From NCBI RefSeq assembly GCF_009002475.1, contig NZ_AP019860.1, positions 2,542,001 to 2,606,000 of the forward strand: DNA of 64,000 bases, given 5' to 3'. This DNA comes from Candidatus Uabimicrobium amorphum. Lineage in GTDB: Bacteria > Planctomycetota > Uabimicrobiia > Uabimicrobiales > Uabimicrobiaceae. The notes beneath the pieces were generated by a model. It worked only from the letters and a program-made list of their open reading frames with translations. It did no database searches and had not been told where the DNA came from. Shown here piece by piece: positions 27,453 to 35,032 of this stretch (positions are counted from its first letter, which is position 1; each line of letters opens with the position of its first letter). The position numbers and the translations under genes were made by a program.

Positions 27453-28214
27453 ATGAATGATATCGAAACAATTGTCAAGACACTACAAAAAAGTAAGCGT
27501 ATTTTATTCGTTACCGGAGCAGGAATGTCGGCGGATTCAGGAATTCCTACCTATCGCGGTGTCGGTGGACTTTACAACAATGACAAATTGTTGGAAGGAA
27601 AGACAATCGAAGAAATTATGTCCGGAGAAATGATTCGTAGCAATCCACGGCTCGTTTGGGAATGTTTACAAAAAAACAGTGCTTTTTTTGGCGAAGCCTT
27701 GCCGAATCGCGGACATGAAATTATCGCCGAAATGGAAAAATATTTCACGGTTTGCGTGTGCACACAAAATGTCGATGGTTTTCATAGTATAGCTGGTTCG
27801 ACAAATGTCATTGAACTTCACGGCACTATGCGTGTTTTGCGCTGTATGAACTGTGATTACAGAAGCAACGTTATCGATATCGCCAACCTATCTATCCCAC
27901 CTAAATGTGAAAAGTGCAAAAAAATCATGCGCCCTGATGTTGTTTTTTTTAACGAAATGCTCTGCTATAAGAAAATGTCCGCTTTTGGCGAAGAAATGGC
28001 ATGTGGCTTTGACATGGTATTTGTAATCGGAACATCCAGTCGCTTTGTGTACATTGTTTCCCCAATCTATAAATTGTATGAACAACAAGCGTTTATTACC
28101 GAAATAAACCCTGAAGTTACTGACGTTTCCGATTTGGCAAATGTACATCTAAAATCAGGGGCAAGTAAATCTTTGCAGGATATCTGGGAGGCGTACTTGC
28201 ACAAAATCGTATAA
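27453..28214 (+). CDS. cobB: NAD-dependent protein deacylase, Sir2 family
   Basis: Sirtuins remove acyl groups from lysine while cleaving NAD to nicotinamide and O-acyl-ADP-ribose. Numbered from the ATG at 27453, the NAD site is GAGMSADSGIPTYRG (22-36), the TQNVDGFH motif is at 104-111, catalytic His123 lies in IELHG, and the zinc cysteines are 131, 134, 152 and 155. PTYRG replaces the usual PDFRS, a variant seen in some bacterial sirtuins. AAAGGA lies 6 nt before that ATG; a TTG at 27432 lacks support. The 253-residue length matches stand-alone enzymes. A REP-like palindrome and then a SLOG-family gene with its own promoter follow. The gene symbol is by family only. Confidence 0.9.
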   Translation: MNDIETIVKTLQKSKRILFVTGAGMSADSGIPTYRGVGGLYNNDKLLEGKTIEEIMSGEMIRSNPRLVWECLQKNSAFFGEALPNRGHEIIAEMEKYFTVCVCTQNVDGFHSIAGSTNVIELHGTMRVLRCMNCDYRSNVIDIANLSIPPKCEKCKKIMRPDVVFFNEMLCYKKMSAFGEEMACGFDMVFVIGTSSRFVYIVSPIYKLYEQQAFITEINPEVTDVSDLANVHLKSGASKSLQDIWEAYLHKIV

Positions 28215-28245
28215 TTACTGGCTCGTAGACAGTGCATCTACCTGT

Positions 28246-28284
28246 ATTTGAGGGAACGGGCGGACACTAGGTCCGCCCCTACAT
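28246..28284. repeat. REP-like palindrome, copy 1
   Basis: A GC-rich palindrome (GGGCGGAC ... GTCCGCCC) embedded in AT-rich DNA, 31 nt past the Sir2 stop. A near-identical copy in reverse orientation lies at 42063-42100, and the match extends beyond the stem into TTTGAGGGA and CTACAT flanks. This marks a dispersed element rather than a simple terminator, although it could also end the Sir2 transcript. Confidence 0.75.
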
Positions 28285-28382
28285 TTTCATCCAAATTCCC
28301 ATCGTCTATTTTATTTGTCAACTTTTTCATCATCACAGTTCCATAAACTTTCAATAAAAATACGAATATTGTACGGTTTTAT

Positions 28383-28411
28383 TTGCAAAAATAACCATGG
28401 TGTTCTACAAT
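28383..28411 (+). promoter_or_regulatory. Sigma-70 type promoter for the SLOG gene
   Basis: TTGCAA (28383-28388) and TACAAT (28406-28411) with a 17-nt spacer point at the ATG at 28449. The start point would be near 28418. The -10 box lies inside a 17-bp palindrome. Confidence 0.55.
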
Positions 28412-28417
28412 AGAACA
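28401..28417. promoter_or_regulatory. Operator candidate overlapping the -10 box
   Basis: TGTTCTA-CAA-TAGAACA is a perfect 7-bp inverted repeat with a 3-nt centre, and it covers the whole TACAAT -10 element. A dimeric repressor bound here would block transcription. The half-site resembles GTTC-containing operators but does not match the usual LexA spacing. Confidence 0.45.
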
Positions 28418-28448
28418 TTTGCTATTCTAAACTATAGTGGAATAAATA

Positions 28449-28928
28449 ATGATACAAAAAATAATCTCTGGTGGACAAACAGGTGCAGATCGTGGTGGTT
28501 TAGATGCGGCCATCAAATTAAATATAGATCACGGCGGTTGGTGTCCCAAAGGAAGGCGCGCTGAAGATGGCAGTATTTCTTCACGTTATCACTTAAAAGA
28601 AACAGCGGGTCGCGATTATCGCATACGCACAGAAAAAAATGTCGTAGATGCTGACTTAACACTGGTATTTACGCCAGGAAAAGCCACTGGTGGTTCATTA
28701 CAAACAATCCAATACGCACGAAAACATAACAAAAATTGTTATCACTTCGACATACTATGCCCCAAAAGCGAAAATATGCATTTGTTGCACAGTTTACTTG
28801 TGAACTTTGATGGAATACTCAACATCGCAGGTTCGCGTGAGAGCAAATTCGCCGGAATACGTGTCTATGTGGAAAATATCTTGTGCAAGGTCATTGCTGA
28901 TATTCAAGCAAGGAAAATGAGTAGGTAA
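28449..28928 (+). CDS. cpYpsA/SLOG-family protein (putative molybdenum carrier family)
   Basis: The 159-residue protein fits the family annotated as putative molybdenum carrier (cpYpsA): ISGGQTGADRGGLDAAI binds a nucleotide-like phosphate, followed by GGWCPKGRRAEDG, YHLKET, RTEKNV and the strand LTLVFTPG. The fold is a Rossmann-like SLOG/LOG domain, and members are thought to bind nucleotides or NAD-derived ligands; the carrier name is weakly founded. It stands behind a palindrome-covered promoter and downstream of a Sir2 gene, the enzyme class that makes O-acyl-ADP-ribose. That link is suggestive only. The ribosome site is weak (AGTGGAA). Confidence 0.82.
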   Translation: MIQKIISGGQTGADRGGLDAAIKLNIDHGGWCPKGRRAEDGSISSRYHLKETAGRDYRIRTEKNVVDADLTLVFTPGKATGGSLQTIQYARKHNKNCYHFDILCPKSENMHLLHSLLVNFDGILNIAGSRESKFAGIRVYVENILCKVIADIQARKMSR

Positions 28929-28995
28929 GAAAGCCACAGTCGACACTTGTAACGCATTAACATGTCGTTTTTTTTGTGTGTGTTAGATGTATTAG

Positions 28996-29034
28996 GCTCC
29001 CCCTGTGGGGGAGCAATCGAGGCAACGCCTCGAT
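28996..29034. repeat. Tandem hairpins (REP-like) in the convergent gap
   Basis: Two perfect hairpins lie side by side: GCTCCCCC/GGGGGAGC (28996-29014) and ATCGAGGC/GCCTCGAT (29016-29034). They are between the SLOG gene and the convergent lipoprotein gene. They may terminate both transcripts or be a palindromic repeat unit. The tail reading GGGGGC-ACCGCATAC loosely resembles the element at 32507-32541. Confidence 0.55.
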
Positions 29035-29081
29035 GTGGGGGCACCGCATACCAACGAATACCCAATACCTAAAAGACAAAA

Positions 29082-30482
29082 CTAGTCTAAAGTAGGAATA
29101 GTCAAAACATCTGCGGTTTCTACTTCTTCGCCGCGTTCGCTTGCTAAGGTTACTCTAGCGGTGTTATTCATTTGTCCATAACGTTTTACTAAAAAAGTAA
29201 GTTTATAAGTAACAGACTTACCTTTATCCAAACTCGCAACGGCAGAAAATTGAATATTTTTTCCTGAATTAGCAGATCCTACTTTGGCGCCGTCAACGAT
29301 AACTTCTGCACTGACAAACACACACTCATCAGAAAATTCGTAGTTCAATTTTAAATTTTTCACATCTTCATTTGCCACGATTTGCACTTGGGTCGTAATA
29401 TTTTTTTCAATTTCCGCGATGCTTGGTACGCAAAAGTGTTCTACAGCAACCTCTCCCGTAACTTTTACAGCATGGGCTTCTTTGATAATCTCTTCTTTGG
29501 CACTTAATGCGGAAACAACTATTTTCCCTCTTTGCGCGTTCAATGCACGAACGGAAAATTCGATCTCTTTTGTTGCACCAGAGCTCATATCCCCAAGACT
29601 CCAGTGTAATTCGTTTACCGCAGCAATAAATTTGCCACTGTTGATATCTTCCGCTTTTAGAAAATCAGGTAGTTGAACCGCAATGCGTGCGTCAACGGCA
29701 TCGCGATCTCCAGGATTCTCGATTTTAATCTTGTACTTTCCTGTTTTGCCAATTTGGATGTTATCCGGACCAGTTACAGTTTGCTTTAACTTAGGAGAGT
29801 GAATAACCAAATACACTTTACCTTTGGCTTTTTGATCAGGGTATGTTGCAGTAATGACATCCATTCCACCGTAAGCAGGTGCATGGTATTGAAAACCGGA
29901 AAAATATCCTTGTTGCGCTTTAAGAGTTACTTCGGCAGCGGTCAATGGTCGTTGTTTCTCGCCGTCAGTAGCAAAAACTTCAACGAAAGTGGTGCCTGCA
30001 AGAGATAATTCTTTTACTTCTGGCTTGACAATAAGTTCTTTAACAAACTCCGGCTCTTTTCTTACATAAGAAAAACGATGTTCGTATTTATTACCATCTT
30101 GATCAGTCGCTTCAAGAACGAAGGAGTTTGTTCCTTCTTTGATATCCATATTTGTTGTAAATCCGTATATTTTAAGACTGTTTTCTTCTGCAACTTGCGC
30201 GAAGTTAACCTTTTGCGAATTTATTGTCATGGTGTTTATATCACTAGCATCGGTAATTACTCCAGATATAGTAATGTTTTCGGTGCTATGATTGAAAACA
30301 GAACCGTTTGCAGGCTCGATATTATTTAATGATGGTGGACGGGTATCCACTTCTTGTATTACGATTTGTACTGGTTGTTCTTCAGTATTTGCTTGTTGCT
30401 GCTGAGTTTCGCAAGCGAAACACAACAACACTATCGAAAAACATAGTGCTGTAATACAGCGATTTTTACTTATTTTCATCAT
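29082..30482 (-). CDS. Ig-like/DUF11-like repeat lipoprotein
   Basis: The 466-residue protein begins with a clear lipoprotein signal (MMKISKNRC then a hydrophobic core ending LLCFAC, lipidated Cys). A Gln/Glu-rich linker follows, then a bacterial Ig-like domain of the glucodextranase-B type (SLNNIEPANGSVF ... FVLEATDQDGN), a middle beta domain, a DUF11/CARDB-like domain (GKYKIKIENPGDRDAVDARI) and a second similar beta domain at the end. It should be anchored to a membrane and exposed as a stalk or adhesin-like scaffold. The ATG at 30482 fits the signal peptide; a TTG at 30509 would add nine residues. No strong ribosome site is seen for either. Binding partner unknown. Confidence 0.8.
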   Translation of the reverse strand: MMKISKNRCITALCFSIVLLCFACETQQQQANTEEQPVQIVIQEVDTRPPSLNNIEPANGSVFNHSTENITISGVITDASDINTMTINSQKVNFAQVAEENSLKIYGFTTNMDIKEGTNSFVLEATDQDGNKYEHRFSYVRKEPEFVKELIVKPEVKELSLAGTTFVEVFATDGEKQRPLTAAEVTLKAQQGYFSGFQYHAPAYGGMDVITATYPDQKAKGKVYLVIHSPKLKQTVTGPDNIQIGKTGKYKIKIENPGDRDAVDARIAVQLPDFLKAEDINSGKFIAAVNELHWSLGDMSSGATKEIEFSVRALNAQRGKIVVSALSAKEEIIKEAHAVKVTGEVAVEHFCVPSIAEIEKNITTQVQIVANEDVKNLKLNYEFSDECVFVSAEVIVDGAKVGSANSGKNIQFSAVASLDKGKSVTYKLTFLVKRYGQMNNTARVTLASERGEEVETADVLTIPTLD

Positions 30483-30913
30483 GTCGTGACGAGGATTCTT
30501 ATTACGCAAAGGTATTAGCTTAAACCCCGTATCTCCCTTCTGAGAGTAAAATAACCGTCAACTAGGGTATATCCCTATTTTGTCAATATATTGTTTACAT
30601 TTGTGGTCATTAGAAACTCAATCCCACTCCTGCCCCAAATTTCAATAATGTTTTTAGGAAAAGAGGGTGATAATTGTTTCACAACACAGGTGTGGGATTA
30701 GGTATGTATAAAATACACACGAATCCAATCAACACAAGTTGTATTATTTCTTTTAATATAACAAAATTTATGTTAACGGCCAAAATAAAACTGGTTTAAT
30801 TTGCGCAGATTTCAGGGGGGGATAATTCAACTAAGTCATTGTAAATTTTGAAGGTGTGGTGGAGTAATGAAATGTGGGGTGAAACAAGCATTGTGAACAA
30901 TGCTTGTTTTTCT
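30483..30913. other. Intergenic region, lipoprotein gene / rplT
   Basis: About 430 nt of AT-rich DNA with no convincing coding sequence on either strand. It contains the upstream region of the lipoprotein gene, a G-run near 30816-30822, and the rplT terminator hairpin at 30882-30909. No tRNA-like cloverleaf or other RNA was recognised. Confidence 0.5.
30882..30909 (-). terminator. Hairpin after rplT
   Basis: AAACAAGCATTG (30882-30893) pairs perfectly with CAATGCTTGTTT (30898-30909) around TGAA. It lies 4 nt beyond the rplT stop and is the natural end of the infC-rpmI-rplT transcript. The T-run is actually better on the plus strand. Confidence 0.6.
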
Positions 30914-31276
30914 CTAGCTGGCTTTTAAAGTTTCTCTCGCCATGTCGATTAGGCGTTCAAAACCTTGAGGATCATTGATTGCCATTTCAGATAAAGCTTT
31001 TCTATTAAGTTCGATGTTGGCTTTTTTCAAACCATTAATAAATTCACTATATCGAAGCCCTTTATCCCTTACTGCGGCATTAATGCGAATAATCCACAAT
31101 TTTCGAAACTCTCTCTTTTTTGCTTTGCGGTCTCTGTAAGCATAATTTTGAGAGCGAGTGTAACTCTCTTTAGCTGTACGTAAAAGTTTGCTGCGTCCTC
31201 CGCGATACCCTTTTACGTTTTTCATTAATCTCTTTTTGCGCTTGTGTCTTGCAACGCTACACGTTACTCTTGGCAT
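30914..31276 (-). CDS. rplT: Ribosomal protein L20
   Basis: The 120-residue protein is L20 of the large subunit, essential early in 50S assembly. The start [19 protein letters not shown], the [10 protein letters not shown] and [11 protein letters not shown] segments and the [19 protein letters not shown] stretch are all conserved. It is the last gene of infC-rpmI-rplT, 12 nt after rpmI, with AGGA 8 nt before its ATG. In other bacteria L20 represses this operon by binding its leader, and such control is possible here. A cysteine at position 6 is slightly unusual. Confidence 0.97.
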   Translation of the reverse strand: MPRVTCSVARHKRKKRLMKNVKGYRGGRSKLLRTAKESYTRSQNYAYRDRKAKKREFRKLWIIRINAAVRDKGLRYSEFINGLKKANIELNRKALSEMAINDPQGFERLIDMARETLKAS

Positions 31277-31288
31277 TTTAATTTTCCT

Positions 31289-31483
31289 TTATTTTGCGAT
31301 ACTATCCAGGAATTTCTTCGCAAGTCCATCACTTACTAATCGTTTTTTTCTCAATTGCCGTCTTGTTTTAGGCGATTTTGCTGCCTGCAAGTGACGTCTT
31401 CCAGGTCTGTTGCGCTTCAACTTTCCCTTTGCCGTTATCTTGACTCTTTTAGCAACTGATTTATTTGTTTTTTGCTTTGGCAT
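31289..31483 (-). CDS. rpmI: Ribosomal protein L35
   Basis: The 64-residue basic protein matches L35 (MPKQKTNKSVAKRVKITAKG, then KRNRPGRRHLQAAKSPKTRR). It lies between infC and rplT in the universal order. The ribosome site is weak, so coupling to infC translation is likely. Confidence 0.96.
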   Translation of the reverse strand: MPKQKTNKSVAKRVKITAKGKLKRNRPGRRHLQAAKSPKTRRQLRKKRLVSDGLAKKFLDSIAK

Positions 31484-31547
31484 AGTTTATCACAGTACCA
31501 GAATACTGCGCCTCCATATATACATATCATAAGTTATTTTGTTCAGT

Positions 31548-32045
31548 TTATTTAGGAGCAACTAACATTGTCATGCGTCGGCCTTCTAACTTGGGCATTT
31601 TTTCCACTTTGGCTATTTCGGATAACTCTTCAACCCAGCCTTTTAATAATGATTCAGCCATGCTCACATGCGCCATCTCTCTTCCGCGAAAATTCATGCT
31701 AATGAGAACTTTATCACCTTGACCAATAAATTGTTTTACTTTTTTCAATTTTACTAACTTGTCATGTTCTCCGATTTTGGGTCGTAAACGAATTTCTTTT
31801 TGTTGAGGGTTCTTTTTCTTCTTATCTTTTTTCTTTTGGTGATATTTTAATTTTCCATAGTCCAAAATGCGGCATACAGGTGGATTAGCATCAGGGGATA
31901 CTTCTACAAGATCTGTCCCTGTTTCTTCTGCTATTTTCAAACCATCCTCAACAGTCATAACTCCCAAATTTTGTCCATTACCATCGATAACTAAAATTTG
32001 GGGAGCGCGAATCTTGTCGTTAATTCTATACTTTTGTTGGCTAAT
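31548..32045 (-). CDS. infC: Translation initiation factor IF-3, apparent AUU start
   Basis: IF-3 checks the start codon and initiator tRNA on the 30S subunit. The 165-residue product has the N-domain (YRINDKIRAPQILVIDGNG ... LVEVSPDANPPVCRILDYGK), a Lys-rich linker, and the C-domain (MNFRGREMAHVSM, ending MTMLVAPK). No ATG, GTG or well-placed TTG opens it: the best start is ATT at 32045-32043, 8 nt after AGGAG, giving (M)SQQKYRIND. An upstream TTG at 32066 would place the Shine-Dalgarno inside the gene. An AUU start on infC is the well-known device by which IF-3 represses its own translation. It heads infC-rpmI-rplT, without thrS upstream. Confidence 0.93.
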   Translation of the reverse strand: MSQQKYRINDKIRAPQILVIDGNGQNLGVMTVEDGLKIAEETGTDLVEVSPDANPPVCRILDYGKLKYHQKKKDKKKKNPQQKEIRLRPKIGEHDKLVKLKKVKQFIGQGDKVLISMNFRGREMAHVSMAESLLKGWVEELSEIAKVEKMPKLEGRRMTMLVAPK

Positions 32046-32198
32046 AAATCCATCTCCTAAACTCAAAATAATAACTTATATCTAGCCATAGTGGGAGTAG
32101 GTATACCCCTTACAAAGGGCACCATAAAATAAACATAAAAAGTTAATATATACACAAATTTTCACAAAAAGTCAATATGCGACCACAAAAAAATCCGC

Positions 32199-32360
32199 TT
32201 ATTTCAATTTTTTGCTAGCCTCTTTTATTTCGTTTACTTCATCACTTGAAAAAACATGGGTATCTGATTTTCGACTAGCTTCTTTAATTTTCGCAACTTC
32301 CTCATTGGAAAAAACATGTGTGCTATGTCGATCATCATCTTTGTTTGTATCTTCAGGCAT
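32199..32360 (-). CDS. 53-residue protein with two tandem 19-residue repeats, unknown
   Basis: A short reading frame from ATG 32360 to TAA 32199 has AAAGGA 7 nt before the start. The product opens with an acidic segment (MPEDTNKDDDRHS) and then repeats the unit THVFSxxEVxxIKEASxK twice, at residues 14-32 and 34-52. The nucleotide copies differ at many third positions while the protein pattern is kept, which argues for selection on the protein. It is charged, has no signal or TM segment, and each unit would form a turn plus a helix. It lies between the acyl-CoA carboxylase genes and infC on the same strand. No family is recognised. Confidence 0.75.
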   Translation of the reverse strand: MPEDTNKDDDRHSTHVFSNEEVAKIKEASRKSDTHVFSSDEVNEIKEASKKLK

Positions 32361-32506
32361 ATTTTATTCCTTTAACTAGAAATTGGATGGGAAAATCAGA
32401 AGGACGATATTTCACTTCAACACGCTTGTCCACATAGTATACATCTTACATCCATGGATTGGCAAATGTCAAAATAAATTTTAAGGTACTGCGGCTCTAG
32501 GGATAC

Positions 32507-32541
32507 GATGCCCCACAACCGGCGATTCGCCGGCGGGGATC
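32507..32541. repeat. Palindromic element after the biotin carboxylase gene
   Basis: A 15-bp perfect palindrome, CCGGCGA-T-TCGCCGG (32519-32533), is extended outward by GATGCCCC and GGGGATC arms with a bulge. It sits just downstream of the minus-strand carboxylase stop at 32558 and could end that transcript, but it has no T-run. GC content is much higher than the surroundings, like the other REP-type units in this window. Confidence 0.5.
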
Positions 32542-32557
32542 GCATACTAGAAAACAT

Positions 32558-35020
32558 CTACTCAATAATCATCACCACTTCACCTTGTTTTACAAGGGTA
32601 CCATCTTCGACGCGTATTTCTTTTATAACACCACTACGCGGTGATTGTACTTCGGTATAGACCTTCATCGCTCCCACCAGAAACATTGTTTGTCCCACTT
32701 TTACCTGCTGTCCTACTTCCACAAAGTGAGGTTCTCCTGGCTTAGGACTCGCATAAAAAACTCCCAAAGTTGGGGAAACGATATGATTGTCATCTTGTTT
32801 TTGCACTGTAGTTGCATGCAAAATTGTGCGGCGTTCTTCTTTGGAACGTACACTTTCGGGTACGTGTATCTCCGTTTTTTCTGGCAATTTATATAGATCT
32901 TTATGTGCAACATTCAGCAATGTGCTCTGTAGTTTTTTCAATAGAGCAAACGTGGCACTTTCTTCAATGCTCTTATGTCGTCCTTGTAATTTGTCCCATA
33001 CTTCTTGTGTGGACTTTTGTTCTATTTGTGCAATTAACGACACCGTTTCTTGCCACGAATCTGTAGGATTTTCGCCATGTAAATCTTCCATAGGTAGCGA
33101 ATCCTCGGTCAAAGAACACAAGTTTTTGTAAAAAGACTCACAACTTTCCAGATATTCGCTATCTTCGTTCCACAACGAAATACCCAACCACTCGCTAGTA
33201 CTCTTAACAAATTGAAATACATCACGAAATGTATTTCGTTGCGTAAAAAATGCAATAATGTGTGATGGATCTTCCATCAAACGAGTTGTTACTTGCCGTA
33301 CCCAAGAAAGAAGAGCAAACGGATTGCGACGTTCTTTTTTACACATGGTCAAAACTTCTTCGTGCAACTCTTTGATATTTTTATGGTACAAACGCAACAA
33401 GCACAAATGAATTTCCACAAAATCTGTCGTGACATGTGGCAATGGCTGGTTTGCTCTTAACCAACTCAAAACTGCCATGTGAAAGGGAATGGTCGTATGT
33501 AGATCCCGTCCCTCGATCATTGCATTCTGTAAATTATCAACAGCATTTTCCAGCATAACACCATAATCCTCACCTCGATAGATATTGAGAACGATATTGG
33601 CATCGTACTGTGGTGGAGACATCACAACGCGGTGTTGGCGCAAACTTGCAGCGATCCCACTGTCTTCCACGCGTACACATTCATTGTCATCGAAAAAGAA
33701 TTTTTCAATAACCGCTCCAGGAGCTGGTTGTAAAGAAAAGCTGTCAAGTAGACTTATACGTAATTCTAGGGCATAACCGCGAAAAGCAATATCCTGTTGC
33801 GTGTACCCTAATTTTTCTCCAGAGGCGATACGGATTTGTTCAGAAATCAGACGTGGCTTTTGCCCTTTCACATATGAAATTTCTTCACTAACGCCATGTT
33901 CTACTTGGATACGCGCGTTCACTTCCATAAAGTAAAAGTTGCGATTTTTATCCACAAGGAACTCTACCGTACCAGCGTTTTGGTAACCAATATGTTTACA
34001 TATTTTCACTGCGGCATTTTGTAAATTGGCAATAAGTTGCTTCTCGGCCTCCAGTTCCTTGTACATTTCACTTCCTGCGGATTCTTGGGCCAACAATGTA
34101 TCAATTTGTCCCTCATGCACACCAATTTCAATTAGCTTTTGGTAGAACATCGTTTGCAGAGAGCAGTCGCGAACGGCAAAGTGTATAACATCTTCACCAT
34201 CGCCGAGTATCTGCACCTCCATGTGGCGTGGACCTTCAATATTCGCTTCTAAAATCACCGACTTCGAATTGTCTCCGACTTCGTTCCACACTTCGCGCAT
34301 TGCTTTGGCGATATCGCTATCACTAGTAACAACACGTTGTCCTTTTCCTCCCCCTCCCGCACTTGCTTTAATACGAATAGGCATCTCATGTTTTTTCCAC
34401 AAGTCGTCAATAGCATGTTTCGCCGCACCAATGAGTTCGTCTTCACTAAAAAGATCTATATGTTGTTGTGCGGCAGCATCATAAGCTTTGTCTATCGCCT
34501 GAGAAAACTCTTCTGCGACTTCACAATCAATACCTTTTTCACGAAGTATTTTTCCCAAATTTTCACGCCACTCGCCTTCATTTTTTTCGAGAATTACGCG
34601 TTCTAAAGAATCAATCCCTGGCGTTACGGGCACACCTATTTCTTTACAAATACATCGCGCGCGGTCTTTTAGCCCCATTAATTCCAAGGTTTCGCTACTT
34701 GGACCTATAAAACGAATTCCCGCCTTCTCACATTTACCTGCAAAAACAGGGTTTTCAGCTAAGAAACCGTAACCAGGATATACAGCATCTAAACCATTTT
34801 CCTGGACTATTTTGATAATGGCATCCATATCTGAATATTCGTCGACAAGATGTATCTGAGCAAATCGCGACCAGTTATAAAGCCATGGAGCCTGGGTTTC
34901 GAGATGGTCAAGCCACTCACGTCGCGAGATAAGAATATGTGGCCGTGGCAAACTTGTTTCACTTATAACTCTAAGAGCCTCATCGGCAATAGGCCCCCGG
35001 CAAATAATTAATATTTTCAT
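32558..35020 (-). CDS. Acyl-CoA carboxylase, biotin carboxylase plus biotin carrier fusion
   Basis: This 820-residue subunit carboxylates biotin with ATP and bicarbonate and carries the biotin itself. The biotin carboxylase part spans about 1-520: YPGYGFLAENP (81-91), the ATP-grasp loop KASAGGGGKG (218-227), MEVNARIQVEH, and the C-terminal GYALELRI segment. About 75 residues (137-212) are inserted before the ATP-grasp loop relative to typical enzymes. A linker of about 200 residues precedes the carrier domain, whose biotinyl lysine is Lys786 in GAMKVY, 35 residues from the end as usual, although the common motif is AMKM. It lies 12 nt after the carboxyltransferase gene. The acyl-CoA substrate cannot be told from sequence. 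Confidence 0.9.
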   Translation of the reverse strand: MKILIICRGPIADEALRVISETSLPRPHILISRREWLDHLETQAPWLYNWSRFAQIHLVDEYSDMDAIIKIVQENGLDAVYPGYGFLAENPVFAGKCEKAGIRFIGPSSETLELMGLKDRARCICKEIGVPVTPGIDSLERVILEKNEGEWRENLGKILREKGIDCEVAEEFSQAIDKAYDAAAQQHIDLFSEDELIGAAKHAIDDLWKKHEMPIRIKASAGGGGKGQRVVTSDSDIAKAMREVWNEVGDNSKSVILEANIEGPRHMEVQILGDGEDVIHFAVRDCSLQTMFYQKLIEIGVHEGQIDTLLAQESAGSEMYKELEAEKQLIANLQNAAVKICKHIGYQNAGTVEFLVDKNRNFYFMEVNARIQVEHGVSEEISYVKGQKPRLISEQIRIASGEKLGYTQQDIAFRGYALELRISLLDSFSLQPAPGAVIEKFFFDDNECVRVEDSGIAASLRQHRVVMSPPQYDANIVLNIYRGEDYGVMLENAVDNLQNAMIEGRDLHTTIPFHMAVLSWLRANQPLPHVTTDFVEIHLCLLRLYHKNIKELHEEVLTMCKKERRNPFALLSWVRQVTTRLMEDPSHIIAFFTQRNTFRDVFQFVKSTSEWLGISLWNEDSEYLESCESFYKNLCSLTEDSLPMEDLHGENPTDSWQETVSLIAQIEQKSTQEVWDKLQGRHKSIEESATFALLKKLQSTLLNVAHKDLYKLPEKTEIHVPESVRSKEERRTILHATTVQKQDDNHIVSPTLGVFYASPKPGEPHFVEVGQQVKVGQTMFLVGAMKVYTEVQSPRSGVIKEIRVEDGTLVKQGEVVMIIE

Positions 35021-35032
35021 TTTAACTCACCA

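Noticed and set aside
27453..28214. Sir2 as an antiphage NADase (ThsA/DSR-like)
   Set aside because: It has the zinc cysteines and length of a stand-alone deacylase and no fused sensor domain.
30510..30880. Possible small RNA or tRNA in the long gap upstream of the lipoprotein gene
   Set aside because: No cloverleaf, no promoter-terminator pair of the right orientation and no conserved motif could be seen.
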